64,000 nt of DNA from Sarcocystis neurona (GCA_000727475.1 KL647323.1:840589-904588); one strand, 5' to 3'. Shown: positions 33,642-48,000, counted from the stretch's first letter. Program-made: numbers and translations. The notes: generated by a model from the sequence alone, not told the origin.

Positions 33642-36600
33642 CTGTGAAAAAGAAGCAGGCGTAAGGTAGAAGATAATTAGTGGAGGGACATAGTACTGAC
33701 GCCCGTCCGGGACCCCTCGTAATTGGGACATATACCCAGACTGCGGGCATCTCTAACACGTAAGGACACTCGTGCCCGAACGGTCGTACGCAGGAGAGAG
33801 ACTTCTGCGGGCTTCTGTATAAACTACGTTTTCTGCGAGCAGCCTTCCGGCATAATCTACTTTGTTGGTGTATGTGAATTATTCGTGGTATCACAAGATG
33901 TTTCCTAGCATGCGTAGATGCCTGATCGTGGAGCCAGTGACGTTGTTACTCCTAAAGGTCACGGGGAAGATTCAACGTATTATGTTTGAACACCTCCGTG
34001 GTTGAGCGTGGCTTCCGCGGTCAAGTCGAAAGACGGGCATTTTAGTTCGTCACCGCACTGGCATCCCTCGAGGCGATATCTGAATGGTAATTAACTGACA
34101 AGGAGTATCGGGTATAATGAGTCTGCAGGCCTCCTCAACCTGTTACCTAACACTGGTGAGAAGACATACATTTTAGCTATTGTACGAAATCGTTCTTCTT
34201 ATATCTGTTGGACACTCTTTTATGAAGCACCGAAGTTCGAGGCACTCCTCCGTCTATCAGTAGAGGAGAGGTTTGTCAGTCTGCATACACGTTTATACAA
34301 AGACGCGGATCCCTCCCGATGGGTGAGATGCACAGGAAGAACTGACCAGACCTCCCTGCTGTGATGTGGATTGACTTGGTGCTCACGTGTTTTTGAGCGA
34401 TTAGAGTAAAACGCTTCTGACTGGCAGAATGCCTCCAAAACGACCCTGCATTGTTCTTCAAAATATTATGTTTCTTTAACATCTTCGGTGGTAATTTCAA
34501 TCTGCAAGGTAGCTAGGAACTTGATGCGGGGTCCCCTTCTTACGACAGGTTTTTTTTTACTGTACACCTGTAGGTCCGTGTGAACAAGTAAAGTGGAGGA
34601 TACCCCTTTATACAGATGTGCGGGTGAATGAACATACTAAGATTCCGTTGAGCGTATACGTATACACGTGTGGCTTTGAAGAAGAACCCTCGGAGCAAGC
34701 CGCCACGCTGAAGCGGGAGCTTTTTTTGAAAGGTGCGAAACGATGCGTAGTCATTTGCCGTCTACGTGGCATCGGCAGCAAAGCTTTTGGTTTGGAAGAG
34801 TCGAAACAGCAACCTCGTGTATCGTACCTGCTTCGGTATGCTCGTACGTCGGTTCCTCAGCACAGAGCTCGAAGACACGCTGAGCGTGTTTGTCACCTCC
34901 AAAACCGCAGTACTGGCTCGGAATAGGGGCGCTTAAGGGAGACTGCGCGACTGTTAGTCGGACCCACGCCTTATTCGATAGAAATATAGGAATACTTTCA
35001 TTCGTACGAGTCAGTATTTCATTCCGCCGGTGCTGGTGGGGAGGCACCCGTCCCGCATGTTATCCTTCTTTCGCCGGTGGCCTATTCGAAAATTACTTTA
35101 ACAAGAGGCCGGCCAGCCGCTGGCGGCTGTTGGGAAGCCAACTGCAGCTATCCACTCACGCACAATGCACAAACGTCTGAACACGGGGGTCTCAACACCG
35201 TTTCCTCGCCGAAGGTGGTAGCTGCAGATAGTAGTAGGCACCCAAGTAGACCCCGTACGATTCAGTTCTCAGACGTAGCTGCACCCCTTGCACGTCTTGC
35301 GGCCTAATAGGCGGCAGAACAAACTGTGGTTCTGAAGTAGACGCGGTTCTCTATAAAAATTATACGGGCGGGCCGTGCACACATGCAGAGCCTCCGCTGC
35401 CAAAATAGTCCGTGGAGACAGCGCCGTGTGGTGTTGCAGACGGCACTCACAGACTCGTAAATCGTTCAGAGATATAGATGATTTCACGTAGCGTGCCGGT
35501 GCGTGTTTTGCAGGTCCGGTGATGAGCACGACTGGACAGATAACGTATGGTACCAACGGCCTAACCCTGCTCGCTGCTCACCAGGCCACAGCACTGCCCC
35601 GCTCTCCCCGATAAAACAGGAAGCGTATGGTACACACGATATAACCGTGCTTGCTGCTCACCTGGCCACGGCGCGTCTCACCTATCTCCGCTGTACACGC
35701 AGGAAAGAGTGGTACGGAAATATATCATGAATCTCAGCTGGTGCACATTTGCCGGAGTCCTGGCTGCGAAGCGGTCACGTAGCATGCTGTGGATCGCAGC
35801 ACTGTACCACAAACTCGAGTGTCATGTAGGAATGCCGTTACCATGTGTCCCTTAGAAGAACATAGACACTAAAAAAGATTATGCTACCTGTCCGAACTGA
35901 CGTCCGCAGAAAAGGCCTCTGACACTGTGACTAGCCGGTAGAATTATGGCGACATCGAGACACACATTCTTGGCACTCTTACACTATTGAACAACTGTAC
36001 ACCATGGGAGACTCACTTTTTCGAGGAAGATGTATATGAGGTATCCATTCTCAGGTAGTGAAAGACGGCCTCCGTGTGGAGTCAGACGCATCTGCTTCGA
36101 TGCCTCAATGAGTTGAACCACATTCAGACACTGATGTGCCGATTTCGCACTTTACCGCGCTACGGCGAACTGAGTCGCGGAGCGCGACACCGTATCAGAA
36201 CACGTGAATGAAATTCAAGAGTACAAGATCCGCATTTGAATAAAGCATTTGTTCGTGTGCATGCGTGCACACACACATGCAGAACTGCAGGTTCGACTCC
36301 CGCGGTGAGCTAGAGAGGTAACATAATCCACCGACATTGTAGCTGAAGAGGTTTTGCTTCAGGACTGTTTTCTCCTTGACGTACGTGACAAGCGAACTCG
36401 GCGTAAACAAATGATGCGGACCAGTCGTGCATTCCGTTGGATTTCAAATTTGAGGGGCGCACAGTAGACACTTACAGGCGGCTGGCCGTATCCTTCCTGG
36501 GCATGAGCGTCCTGGCACAAACAGAGAAGATTCCAGTTTGCATGTCAGCTTGGTAGTGACGTCCTTTATGCCGCATCCACGAGATACTTGCTGATTAGCA

Positions 36601-36845
36601 GAAGCCAGAAGTACACTCGTGACACGAGAGAAGTGGGGCGTTTCCGTTCATTCCGGACAATGAGGCTGTATCGGCACGACCTGCCCTTCCCCGGAAGTAC
36701 GGTGTAAGTACCCACACCGTCAGTGTGCGTCTAATTGCGCGTTTTCCTCCATGTGCCTCAATAAACATGCAGTGCTGTCCTAGGTATATACCGCTGCGTG
36801 GGTGGTTTCTGCCTGTGCAGGCACCACAGGCACGCCAAAAGTTAC
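33642..36845. other. Undetermined; probable introns with unseen exons
   Basis: Minus-strand open segments near 34750-35047, 35269-35556 and 36195-36410, plus the frame continuing 36846 to 36595, look partly coding, but no set of splice sites joins them. Contains a tandem duplication at 35545-35704. Confidence 0.35.
35545..35704. repeat. 80-bp tandem duplication, 2 diverged copies
   Basis: Copies start at 35545 and 35625 with GTATGGTAC; both share ...TAACCNTGCTNGCTGCTCACC.GGCCAC. They differ at roughly a quarter of positions toward the 3' end. Confidence 0.75.
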
Positions 36846-39800
36846 CTGCATACCATGCGCCCTTAAGGCTTATTTCTGTAGCCTGCCAGTTCGTTCCGGC
36901 TGGTGCCGCTTCCCGTGTCGGTTCTCGACACGGTGATCCGCGCATGCGTTTCGCATTCAGTTTTTTCCCGTGCAGTTCAGGCGACAGCTCTATTACCTGC
37001 CTTAGGGTGAGTTGCAAAGCCCTTCGAGAAACAATGTTACGTGGATCTTCCTGGGTTATATTTTTGCCCTGGTAGCTCGTCTCGGTTGGACACGCTCTGC
37101 ACTGGCTTGGAACAGTTCACGGGGTCGCAGGCAGACGCGCCCATTTTTACTTTTTCAAAACACGATCGACAAGTATGTAGTCTAAGGGTACGGGGCTGAG
37201 TCACTGGGATCGAAAGACGATTATGCACTGTTCTGGGTAGAACGCTTAAACATTTGAGGGGTGGTGAAGAAGGGAAACAGGGGCGGCACTACTTGCGCTG
37301 CCATTATTACACACGAAAACAGATGTATGTACGCCTCCAAGTGCCCGAATTTTATTGCCTTCGGTTACGTCCATCAACTGGCTGTTAATTTCTGCGCATC
37401 GAGTCTTCGCGCCAAGCTGGTTGCCTGAGCGAGAACTTACGTAGGCGCAGAGCCATCTTGTCCATGTAGCACAGAGCACCATCTACTGGAGGTCGACGAT
37501 AACCGCACGTTGATGCGCGCAGTGCGCCCGGCGCCCAGTTTTCACTCTGAGATATAATTTTCCAGAGGAAGCGTGATGCACACACGCTTCAATGTCTCGT
37601 CACTAGCAGCGCGACGTGTCTCGAATAGGCGTACCTGGTAAGACAACATTTATGAGTGGAAGCGTGATCCCTTGCGGGTACACAACATACGGCACGCTTC
37701 AAGGTATGGCGTCTGGCAGCACAACGTGACTGTTTCCCACTCAATACACGTACACGCTTTGGAAAAGTAGGTCAGTGTGGACGAATCTTGCTGGGTTTTC
37801 TACACAACATGCACAGGTTCGAATGCGGTCCACAGTTGCAGCCTGACAACCGTGGTATATATCTAGGATTCGCGACACACTGTCGGGCAATGTTGTCTTT
37901 TTGGTGTGTATAGGTTGAATTTTCTGCACAGATTGTGAGTCTGCCTTCCCGGATAGAGAGGCGGCCACATACACTTCGCAATGTCTCCCATGTCATCTGT
38001 CCATGGTGTTACTTCTAGCGCCTGACAAGCTCTGAGTCAAGGAACATTCGTTGCTCCAGTTTTATTTACGTTGATAGGTGAACCACCGCTATGAGCCCTG
38101 AGTGCCAACGTTACCCGAAGTGCTATATCAGCAGGATTTGGAACTTCACATACTTAAACAAAATAGATCACACAAAAAGAGGACTAGCACCCAGGTTATC
38201 TGTAGACACATTACTACTACGGTTGCTGCCTACTCATAGCCGGCTCTTTTGGAGAGCGCCGGGCTTATGGAGCGTGCACAGTAGACGTAGCCACAAGTAT
38301 ATATCTTCTGGTCTAGGGGCGTCCTCTTTCACGGCTAGATCCACGACGGACACCATTTGACCACTCGACTTTGCAGTGCTGCGACGCTGCTGGTCCGCGC
38401 TGATGGAGACACTCGGTAGAAGGTATCTTCATTACTTGAGGCGTCGCTTCGTCCCTCTCTACTCCCGTAAGGTACAGCAGAGAGGAAACGCATCCTGAGA
38501 CAAGGGTTGACAGAGAAGGCACGAAGGTTGACAGTTATGGGCAAATGCGTACACGGGCAAACCTGTGTCGATCCTCGTTTTGTGCACTCTACAACTGGCG
38601 GTACATACAGTCCTCCGCTGTTATCTTTGCCCTCGCTGAAGGATTACCAGCTCTACAGGTGAAGCGTATTTATTCACTTTCTATACATGTTTCAGAAGTC
38701 TGTGACTCCACCAGTGTCACTTGGTACCATCCCCCGCTCCTAGTGAACGTTTACAGCAACACTGGCTATAAAGGCTGAAAGCACTTCAACCGTATACGCG
38801 GCAGTAGCAATGAGCTCTGAATTTCGAGCACCCCTGATTTTCGGTGACACTGTAGAGGTGGTAGGCGTGTAGGCGTCTCCGGAAGCTACCACTCCGGCGT
38901 CGCGTAGCACCAGGTTTTCGATTACCGCTGTGGGTCCTGGGGGAACTAGAAACACTTCTCTTACAGCTCAGAAAGGACCTATGAACGATGCTCTTCGAGC
39001 AGAATGGTCTAAAAGCACGCAGTTGTCCTACACCCAAGAGAGAGCGTTGACTGCACAGGATAATTTATCTAAGTAAGTGTCTTGGTCACCTTCGGGCGTG
39101 GTCAGACAAAACGGTGGTCCTCTAGGCTAAGATGTCACACCGTACCAGAAGAGACAATGAGTGCCGCCCCTGTGTGTCGCAAACTACCTCACACCGTAAC
39201 CGGCGGCATGCGGCATGGAAGCATAACCTAAGTTATTCTACAAGATGCATCCAAGCAAGGCAGGAAACACGTTCTTCATTGGCTTCCAGTGGGTTTTACA
39301 ATAAGCTCTCGGATCAAAGTGATGCAACAGATGAAGACGGCGTACGCATGACTTCTACACAGGAGGAGATATCAACGACACGGACGCCTGATATTGCACT
39401 TAAATTTGTAAGACCTACCACAGCCGTAACCTTACGCATTTTGCACGTCTACTGACAGGTACTAAATATTTCATCCACCTGTAGTACATCCCCGATACGT
39501 AGTGGAAACCGTGATTCGTGCCTCGAGATTAGCTCGCGCCAAATGCCAGAGTAAGGCATATTTCCATACATGTTTCTTTGTACCCGTAAGCTTCACTGCA
39601 ACGCCACATGATAATGGATCTGTCATAATGAGTGGAGAGACAAAGATACACCAAGGTGTCTTGAGGTGACACGTATTCACAGTCAAAGCACCACAAACTC
39701 GATGCGTCATTCGGATAGAGGCATCCAAAACGCAACCAGGCCGACTGAGCTTATACGGCAGACTACCTCTGGTGAGAACGTATGACCATAGACTTCCAGT

Positions 39801-40836
39801 TGTACATTTCCTCAAATCGTGTGACCGTCTATCTGATGAAGTACCTCTAGTCAAACGTCGTTCAGATGCTTGAGTTCTTATGGTGAGCAAGGGTCCAGAT
39901 CTTTTTCCGCGCTCCTTGTTCTTCACTGGAGCAGTACGGCGTCAGTCACCTCTGCCGCGGAGTCCACCTGCATACGAAATTCCGCTCCATATCAATTCCC
40001 GCCTTTCGACAGCACTCAGTTAGGCGCGGTTCTTCTTAAAATTTTCAATGAAGTGCCAGGTTCTCGTGCACCACGAGTGTAGGCTCAGCTGCCGTGCGCT
40101 GTGCTAGCTAACAAAACAACGGCTCGCGGTGGTCCTCCGAATGCATTAGATGTAATGTGCAACGGCGTCAGCTACGGTTCTCTCCAACTGCCGAGATTGG
40201 TACGCCACCGAATCTCTTAACGTACATCAAGTTATAAGCCAACGTAAGAGATTGAGTGCTACGATAATCTGGTTTTTGCTTTTAGCCACGTCCTCAGAAG
40301 TTCTGTTTCCCTGCCCCCAGAATACACGCCTGGATAACTACGCAATGCAAAGAACGTGGCCACCAACAAATCGGGTTCACAGGCAGGGTTTTTAGATCAA
40401 ACCTGTGAAAAGTCCAAGTCAGCGGTCTACGTGTAAGGATTGATCGCCGTGCATTTATTCGACAGTGCGGTCTCTCCTTAGCTCCTGACACGACTCTTGT
40501 AACACGGAGCTCATATTTTCACCGCCAGTGGTAGTGTAGCACTCAGTAGAATTAGCGTCACACACTACGAAGAAGGTTGGTTAATGTATGCATTGTGCTT
40601 TCATAAATGTAGAACAGTAAGAACTTATTCACCTGTCGGTTTGGGGATACACTCAAAGGATCGTGTGGAGAGGAAACTATCTCTATGAGGTATAGACAGC
40701 GAAAATTCGATCGCAGATGGTACGTCTTCAAAAGTGGGCCAGTTTCGTGGCCAGCATAGGGTGTCTGTACAAAATATTACTGCAGACAAGGCAACAGTGA
40801 GTGATACGTACTTGAGAAGCGGCGTACTGGTCACTG
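36846..40836 (-). CDS. Multi-exon gene with repeated ASH/MSP-like beta-sandwich exons, internal part
   Basis: Seven minus-strand exons join in phase: up to 40836-40633 (donor ACAG|GTGAAT), 39697-39479 (donor ACAG|GTGGAT), 38945-38763, 38494-38354 (acceptor CTTGTCTCAG), 37973 to about 37855, 37424-37252 (acceptor TCTCGCTCAG) and 36996-36846 (donor GCAG|GTAACT). Neither the start nor the stop is found. The peptide shows repeated beta-domain signatures: LSCGVAVKLTGTKKHVWKY, HCKVEWSN then VYVAASLSGKAD, GGVHTSVFVCNNGSASSAAP, and PSNVIELSPELHG. The pattern of a G-x-H-x-S/T-x-x-x-x-x-N-N strand followed by FxLxP-x-x-G is what I know from ASH domains of axonemal proteins such as CFAP47 or hydin relatives. 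That assignment is from memory and unverified. Candidate distal exons lie at 33.6 and 33.25 kb, and proximal ones at 41.5-41.9 kb. If all belong together the gene exceeds 8 kb. Confidence 0.5.
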
Positions 40837-41472
40837 CTGAGGGACCGCCAGCTGGATGTTTGCGACTTTTGTTGAAATATGTGTTTGCTTTTTTGCACGA
40901 AGAATCCTTATCCATGTCGATTCAGTACCAACGTCCCACAAAGAAGCTGCGTTACTTTTTGCTTCTACTCTCATTGTTTGACTGCTGTGAATTTCCCACT
41001 TGGCCGCTTACGCCGCCACCACGGGTCAAGACACGGATGTCTAGTTGTCTGATCTCAAAAAATAGTTCGTAGTTATGCCCTCGCAGGTAGGTAAACCGCT
41101 GTTTTTTTTTCAGCGGTATTTTCACTTATTCAAGACTACCGTAGTTCGCCTTGTGTAGTAGTTAATCGTGTAGCCTGCGCCTACGTGCTGGTCTGACTCC
41201 TACTGCTACCATGAGTCGAGATTTGTCCGAGTGGGCATTCAACAGTAGATGAATATTTCAAAAGCAGTAGGCAATGCAGGCGTCATTGGTGCTAAACGTG
41301 AGCAGACGTTTACTGCCCCTAAGAAGCCTAAAAATGAAGCGGTGTCACTACCCGGACAGAAACTTCGTCGGTGCATATATTTTTTGGTGAACAAAGAAGG
41401 AGAGGAAAACATTTTTCTGCTGTCCTCATGGAACAAGAGCGGTTGTACACTGGACACACGCATGCATGCTGA
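40837..41472. other. Undetermined, upstream of the beta-domain exons
   Basis: Open frames overlap on both strands (plus 41249-41518, minus 41239-41463), with neither clearly coding. A T-tract followed by CAG at about 41101-41112 could be a plus-strand acceptor, without a convincing exon. Confidence 0.3.
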
Positions 41473-41896
41473 TCATAAAAATTCCAGAATTTTGGACCGT
41501 CCTATTTTTTCCAGGTAAACCGATGATCCCCAGACAAATGTTCTCTTCGACACCGGCAAATCTTCAGGTTGAAGGTATCCAGTGGGAATTACACACTCGC
41601 AACCGCCTTTTTCGGCAGCCGCATGTGCACACATGTAATACTGTGCTCTAAGCTTATTTAGTATGTATGTGTACAACGTCGTGCGTGGACTAGCTCTGCT
41701 TTTCGGTTTGCGACTCCCTGATAGTTTTGTGCCCTGCCTTAAACCCACTCTCATTTATGATGGACGTCGGCATCATCTCTTCTTCTCTGTTTCTTAACTT
41801 TTGACTGGTGCGCGGTACAAGGGTTTCTGTTACGTGGTGCAGAGGAGATTGGTCGTCGAATCCACAGTTTCCCAGCCACATTATCATTGTCTGCAT
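41473..41896 (-). CDS. Candidate 5' exons of the beta-domain gene
   Basis: Two minus-strand segments look coding. One spans about 41473-41600 and reads CECVIPTGYLQPEDLPVSKR..., with strand-like blocks. The other opens with ATG at 41896 and reads 68 codons (MQTMIMWLGNCGFDDQ...). Splice sites between them are not resolved. If 41896 is the true start, the gene is divergent from the plus-strand gene at 42021, with about 125 bases between the start codons. Confidence 0.3.
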
Positions 41897-42020
41897 GCAG
41901 CTTCTTCACACACACGTGCATTTACACTTGCCTGCCTTCCTTGCACGCGTCTGCGGTCGAATCGCGTTCCGCTTTGTTACGTCGGATCCAGTATGACTTG
42001 ACAAATACGCTCGTAAACCG

Positions 42021-45000
42021 TTGATTCAGACCTCTGCACGTCGTTGCTGGACGGACATGAAGAGTTATGAGCTCGCTTCGACCTCTTCCAGTAGGCTCCT
42101 TTTCTACAGGAGGCTCGGCGGTTGCTTCGTTCTGATTACTCTTGTGTCTGTCTTTCTTTGTATTGTAAAGTCTTCTCGAAGTGCAGGAACAAGTTTTGTT
42201 TCCCTTCACGCGACGCACCTCGAAGGACGTCTAGTGTTTCCGACCCCGTACTTTCGGCCCTGTGTGATCCGTGACAACGCCGTAAGCCGAGGGCATCAAC
42301 GTACAGCCTGTCGAGGTGTATCGACACCGCCATGCCTTAAGAGTTTCCCGTTGCACGTGTACCCACAAGCCCGCCATCCTTCAAAAAGGCTACCACGTCT
42401 TCTGCCAACGTTATTTGAGCAAGAGATGTGCATGCACGCGGGGAATGATCATGGTTTGAACGGTCTGAGAATTGCAGAGCTTCGTTTCCCACGTTCTTGC
42501 AAGGAGGCGCAGGACCGAAGATGGCTCGAGGGGCGGATTTTTCCATCTTCCCGTCGGCTGCAGGTGCGTGAACGACGATCCACACCTGTGCTTCCTTTCC
42601 AGTTAGCAGAGGGTTCAGTGTCCACGTATTTATTTCTTTTTCTTAGGCCGCCGGAATTTCGTGTCAAGAAGAAAAAGTCAACTTTCCCCTCAACTCGTCC
42701 GTTTGATCACACACACATCTTTGGAGACCGTCCGGCACCCCCGACTTCCTTCCTTTGTCATCTCAAAGACAACAATTATTTAATAAGACATTTGAAAGCT
42801 CGTTTCCTACACGGTCCTCCGCTATACTGTGACGGAGCAAAACTCTGTCTGAAGGTTCGCCGCGGTTCCGAGGCGCTCTGCAACGGTCCTGCTTTCCGGT
42901 TGTTTGCCTCTTGTTCCTCCCCGTTGTACGCCGGGCCGCACCGGAAGCACGTTAGGAAAGAAGCACGTGGATTTGTCAGCCCTGAACATTGTGCGTACTA
43001 CTCGAGTTTCTCACGTAGGAAACGCTTGTTGCAAAGCACACCTCCTCCCTCAGCAGCAGATAAGCTGATGGGCTATTCCTCTGCAGGAGGCTGGTTTTCA
43101 CAGGGTGATGCACAGCACCGTCACAAACCTGCAGGTTACGGAGAAGTCAGTACTTCAACCAGGGATGAATCACAGCCGATCTACTCAGAGATTGACGAAG
43201 AAGATGACGTGTCTCCGTCGTCAGCCGCACGCAGCGGGGGTTATGCAGCACCAGCTCAAACCCACCGCGATGGAGGAGCAGCAACCCCAGGGATGCCACC
43301 AGGATCCAGTCTACCTGCGTGTGTCCCTAGACCGGCAGAGAAAGAAACGGCTTCCGCTGCTGGCCGCTGGACACCAGCAGCAGACGCAGCAATCGCTCCC
43401 TTTGCTGCTCGACGCGATGCATCGGAGAGAGGAAACTTCCACATGGACCCGTTCTGCGGTGTCGCCGGCAGGTCCTTCGAGAACGATGAAGCCCCGAAGA
43501 AAGAATGCAGCGTTCACACGCCCCCGTCTCCATTCCATAATCACATTTTGTTCGATGAAAAGGTCTTTGAGAAAATGAGCGTACTCAGGCATCTAATTTT
43601 CACATTCGAATCTTCCGGAAGTGCAGACGTAAGAACGCGTCCTTTCGTCCCTGCATCATCCATGACCAAAAGGACTCCCAACGCTTAACGTGCTTTCTGT
43701 GCTCGTTGCATACCCAAAGCGGCCTACCGACTCTGCACACTCGTGGAAGGGGACTGTTCATGTATGTTGTATTGCTTCGCCGAAACCGTGAGGCCAACTG
43801 CCCGTATCATACAAGCGGACGTATACGCTACCTAAGAAAGAGTACACTACACACATATATATATCTGTATGGGAAACCACACGCCGGTCCACAACACGTG
43901 TGGAGGTTTACTCACACTTATATATACATATCTTTGTACAGAAATCTATATGTCTGTGCGCACTTATATCGTCGCTCTCTGTGTATGTACGTATGCATGT
44001 GCAGCGTGTGGTGATGGTAGTCTTATGAATGTGTAAGTATGAGTCTGCTCCGGCAGGTGTTGTGTCTATCAGAACCGCCGTCGGCTTTCAGCTGTCGTTA
44101 CGCACGTGTGTGCCTGCACGTACGTATATATATGCTGCTAGATTTGCACTCCTGCAAGCAGACATGTCTCCACCGGAGAGATTTGTCTCGTGCTGAGGCA
44201 GACAGTTTTCGCGTGCGGGGGGTCCCACTTGGGTGTACGACGGTGAGCTCCTCTTCGGTGTTCCCTTTTTCACTTGCAAACCTGCTGTCTGTACACCTAA
44301 ATTTACTACGCAGTTCTACGTGTACATTGGCACGCACGAGCGTGATCCCTCGAAAAAAAAAGTGTGTGGGATTTCCTTAGGAGTTTGTTGCTGTTGTTTC
44401 AGAGAGAAGGCTGTTCATTGCTCGGACGTGAAGGTTCTGTGCGACGTACACCGGAGAAGGAGCAGTCCACTCCCGCTGAGATCCAAAGCAGCACGCAGCT
44501 GCCACTACCAGGATAATACAAAGGCACACACACAGATAGGGCACTACGAAGTGTTTTTCCTTTGACAGGAGAGAACCGAGTCCACATACTCGAAAATGGA
44601 CGATGTTTTTCTGCGCACATATTTTCCACCAGAAGTCCTAACGAATGCCGCGGTTCACGGCGTACATGTCTGCACGGCGGTGTTCTCCTCACCAGTCTCT
44701 CTCCACGTCTCTCTGTCTCTGTCTCTGTCACCCTGACTTTGTGTCTCCCTCGCCGTCTCTCCCTCTGTATATGTATACATATATTTGATGACAAGTGTGC
44801 CCACTATGTTTTCCTCAGATAAGCTCTGCCAGTATCGACACGAAATATCTGCCGCTGCTGTGTGAGGGAGATTTGCTCGAGAGGACGATCCAGCTGGCAC
44901 GTGAAAACTACGAGAAGCAGGTGGCCTTGCAAGCGTCGGGGGATCCCCAGCAGCAGGCGGATATCTTCGCTGCAGCAGCAGAGTGGAGACAACAGCAGCG

Positions 45001-48000
45001 ACGAAGTGCAGCAGCGACAGCAACGGCAGCACGTGTGACACAGCAACTGCAACAGCAATACGAATCAGGTCCAGAGGCGGCGGTCTGTTCTCCGTCAGAG
45101 CCAGCGGCGTTCTCCTTTCCTTCCTCTTCTGCTTCTTCTGCTTTCTCATCTGCTTCTCGTCCTTCATCTTTCCGTAGTGAAGATTCACCAAGGGTCAGCA
45201 GCTCCGCAGAGACGCAGCAGGAGACGGACGGATTTTTGCAGGCGCACGCAGCAGCAAAAAGAGAAGCTGCAGCAGCTGCGAAGACGCAGCAAGAACACGT
45301 AGAGAGACAAGAAGGCTGCGTCAGTAGCAGCAGAGGCGCAGCCGTGTGCGAGAGCAGCAACCGCATCAGTAGCAGTAGCGGCAGCAGCAGAGGTGGCGCA
45401 CACACAGGTGCTGCTGCAGATCTCTCGGGACAGCCCGTCCTCCCACGGATGCGAAGTCCTGTGCAGCAGCTACGGCGATTCGAAGAGGTAGCGGCGCAGC
45501 TGCTGCTACTTGCCAATTTTTACAGAAGGAGACTCGCAAAGAAAAAAGTAGAACGCCTTCTCTCATTGCTACTCGTACGCACGTCCATCAGCTCATCACA
45601 CCGTATACCATGTCTCGCGTGTGTGTCGATATACTCATTCATACATAGACAAATTTAAATTTGTACGGTCTCATGTGTGTTTACGTATCATTTTCCTTTC
45701 TGCTACGTAAATACACATGTTTCTATCTTGAGGCGAATACATTAATTAAAGAGACAATGCGTCAGTGAATGTACGTACGCTATGTACACATACGAATATA
45801 TATATATATATACATGTGTATATCTGTATCTCTCTACCTATCTTTATATATACATATATATATATATATATATTAATATGTGTGTATGTGTATGTCTTTA
45901 GTAAAACTCACACCAATGATAACTTTCTTGTAGTCTCGCGTAGATATTTGTATATATAAATGTATATCAGTATCTGTTCATCAGCACCGCGTACGCCTGC
46001 GAGGATGCTGTACACGAATACGCGGATCATACACATACTGCCACCGTTATAATTTTTATGTGTGTTTCTCAGTTTTTCTTTTGGGTGGCTTTGTATGTTT
46101 TTCGTATGCGTCCCAGGTGACTGACTACCACCCTCGCCACTAGTACGTCACAGTACGCATATTCGTGTACACAGCTGCCTGCTATACCGGATGCAGATCT
46201 CCAGGAACTTGTAGCTAGAGGCCTACGTGCTCCACCTGCCTTCGTGCACACCTCGCTGAACTTTCCGATCTAATGAATGTATCTGCGTGTATGCGTGCGT
46301 AGACTCGATTCTTTAATACGTGAGTAGTGCTGCACGCGTTTTGCCAGTCCCCCGGCGTTTTCCAGGCTAGTGGAGAGAGTCGAATTTTTGTGTTCAGGAA
46401 GGGAGAGCAAGGACACCTGACGTAATGAAGCAGCCACGAATGTATATGCATACATGTAGATATCTATTTGTATAGTATATATATTGGATATCCAAGTACA
46501 TCTACGGCCGTGTACGTAGATGCGTATTGATATATCACACTTTTGTACTCATTGACACTTTTTGTACCTATTTCTATGGAGGCACCTGCTTCGAGTAGTT
46601 CCCGCACCTTCAGTCCAGCTGCAGGTGTATGTACATAGAGGCATACACATACAGATGTAGAATTCTACATGCATATGCTGCCCATCTATGAGTACGTCTG
46701 TACGCCCACGTGCACCCCTACACATAATTAACGTATAGGCACAGGAAGGCCCCTAGTGTACACACGCACTGACATTCATCCACACATATATATGTACACA
46801 CATATACATATCTATACATACACGTTTTCTACGTCCACACGTATACATGTAAAAATATACACATATATATACACATATATATGTGTATGTTCGTACATGC
46901 GTGTCATTGACACCTGTATACGTCTATCTCTCTATCTACCCGGTCTGCTGCACCAACGCAGCGGAGTCGTGAGATTTGTAGCCACGTTTTCGTATAAGGG
47001 ATGGCGTACGTGCCTTCACTTTCGTTCTTCAGCAGCACCGCCTTAGACGCACGTCTTCTTCTTTCGACGGCGTGCCTATGTACAGCGTCTCCCCCGTACT
47101 ACTTTTGAGGCGTGCCACAGAGCAGAGCTGCCCTCTACAAAGCCAGTTTCCAATTTATCTCAAGCGGAGACCTGCAAACTGCAGGACTTCTCTTTTTCTG
47201 TTTCTTGCGTGCGTGCGCGCCAGCTACGGCTGCCTCCACCAAGTAGACATGCAGTCCAGCTGTCTTATTTGTGCCCCTACGTACACATATATATTTGCAC
47301 TGGCTCTGTGCGCCACATGTACAGCTACACACATACATGCCTACGCGGACGTGTGAGTCTGTGTATCTTTCCATCTCTCCATACCCATCTGCACATTCAT
47401 ACATATTAATATTTATACGCGTTCGTATGTGTACTTTCGCACGCGCACACACAGGTGTAGAAAATCACGTATAGTGAGCACGTGGAGGTATATATTACTG
47501 ACGCACATTCATGTGTTCATGCGCAGATCTCTCTGTATCTGTACCTCTATGGATTATGTATGTGCATACGTACCTACGCACGTACAGATATACAAGAGTG
47601 CAGTATTCCTTTATTTTCCTCAGTCTAGTACACACATATTTATATGGTTCTCTTTACTTCCGCAGACGTGGTGTTCTGTTTCTTGCTCCTGGGTCTGTCT
47701 GTCTGCTTACGTACATGTTTGTGTGTATTCAGATGTATACCGCTCTCCCTCCGTGTATATATATATATACATAGTATAAGCATATGTGTAGGTATGTGAG
47801 GCTGCATTCGCCGATGTCTATGTGTGTGCATGTGTGTCTTCGTCGCTCTGTCTAGTTGAAGATTTGTGTGTATCTGTGTCTACACATATATATATATATA
47901 TATACATGTACGTGTATGTGCCTGGATGCGTATTTGACGTGTTTTAGGTAGGGGACCCTGAGAAAATTGACGCGGCATTCTTCACTATGGCAGAGCAGCG

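Noticed and set aside
36241..36320. tRNA-like T-arm (GCAGGTTCGACTCCC)
   Set aside because: The T-loop consensus is present, but the stem has a mismatch and no matching acceptor stem, D-arm or anticodon arm occurs in the preceding 70 bases.
42560..42646. Intron inside the first exon of the plus-strand gene (CTGCAG|GTGCGT to TTTTTCTTAG)
   Set aside because: Both sites look good, but splicing them changes the frame and causes a stop within about 20 codons; leaving it unspliced keeps a 536-codon exon open. Kept as coding, with some doubt.
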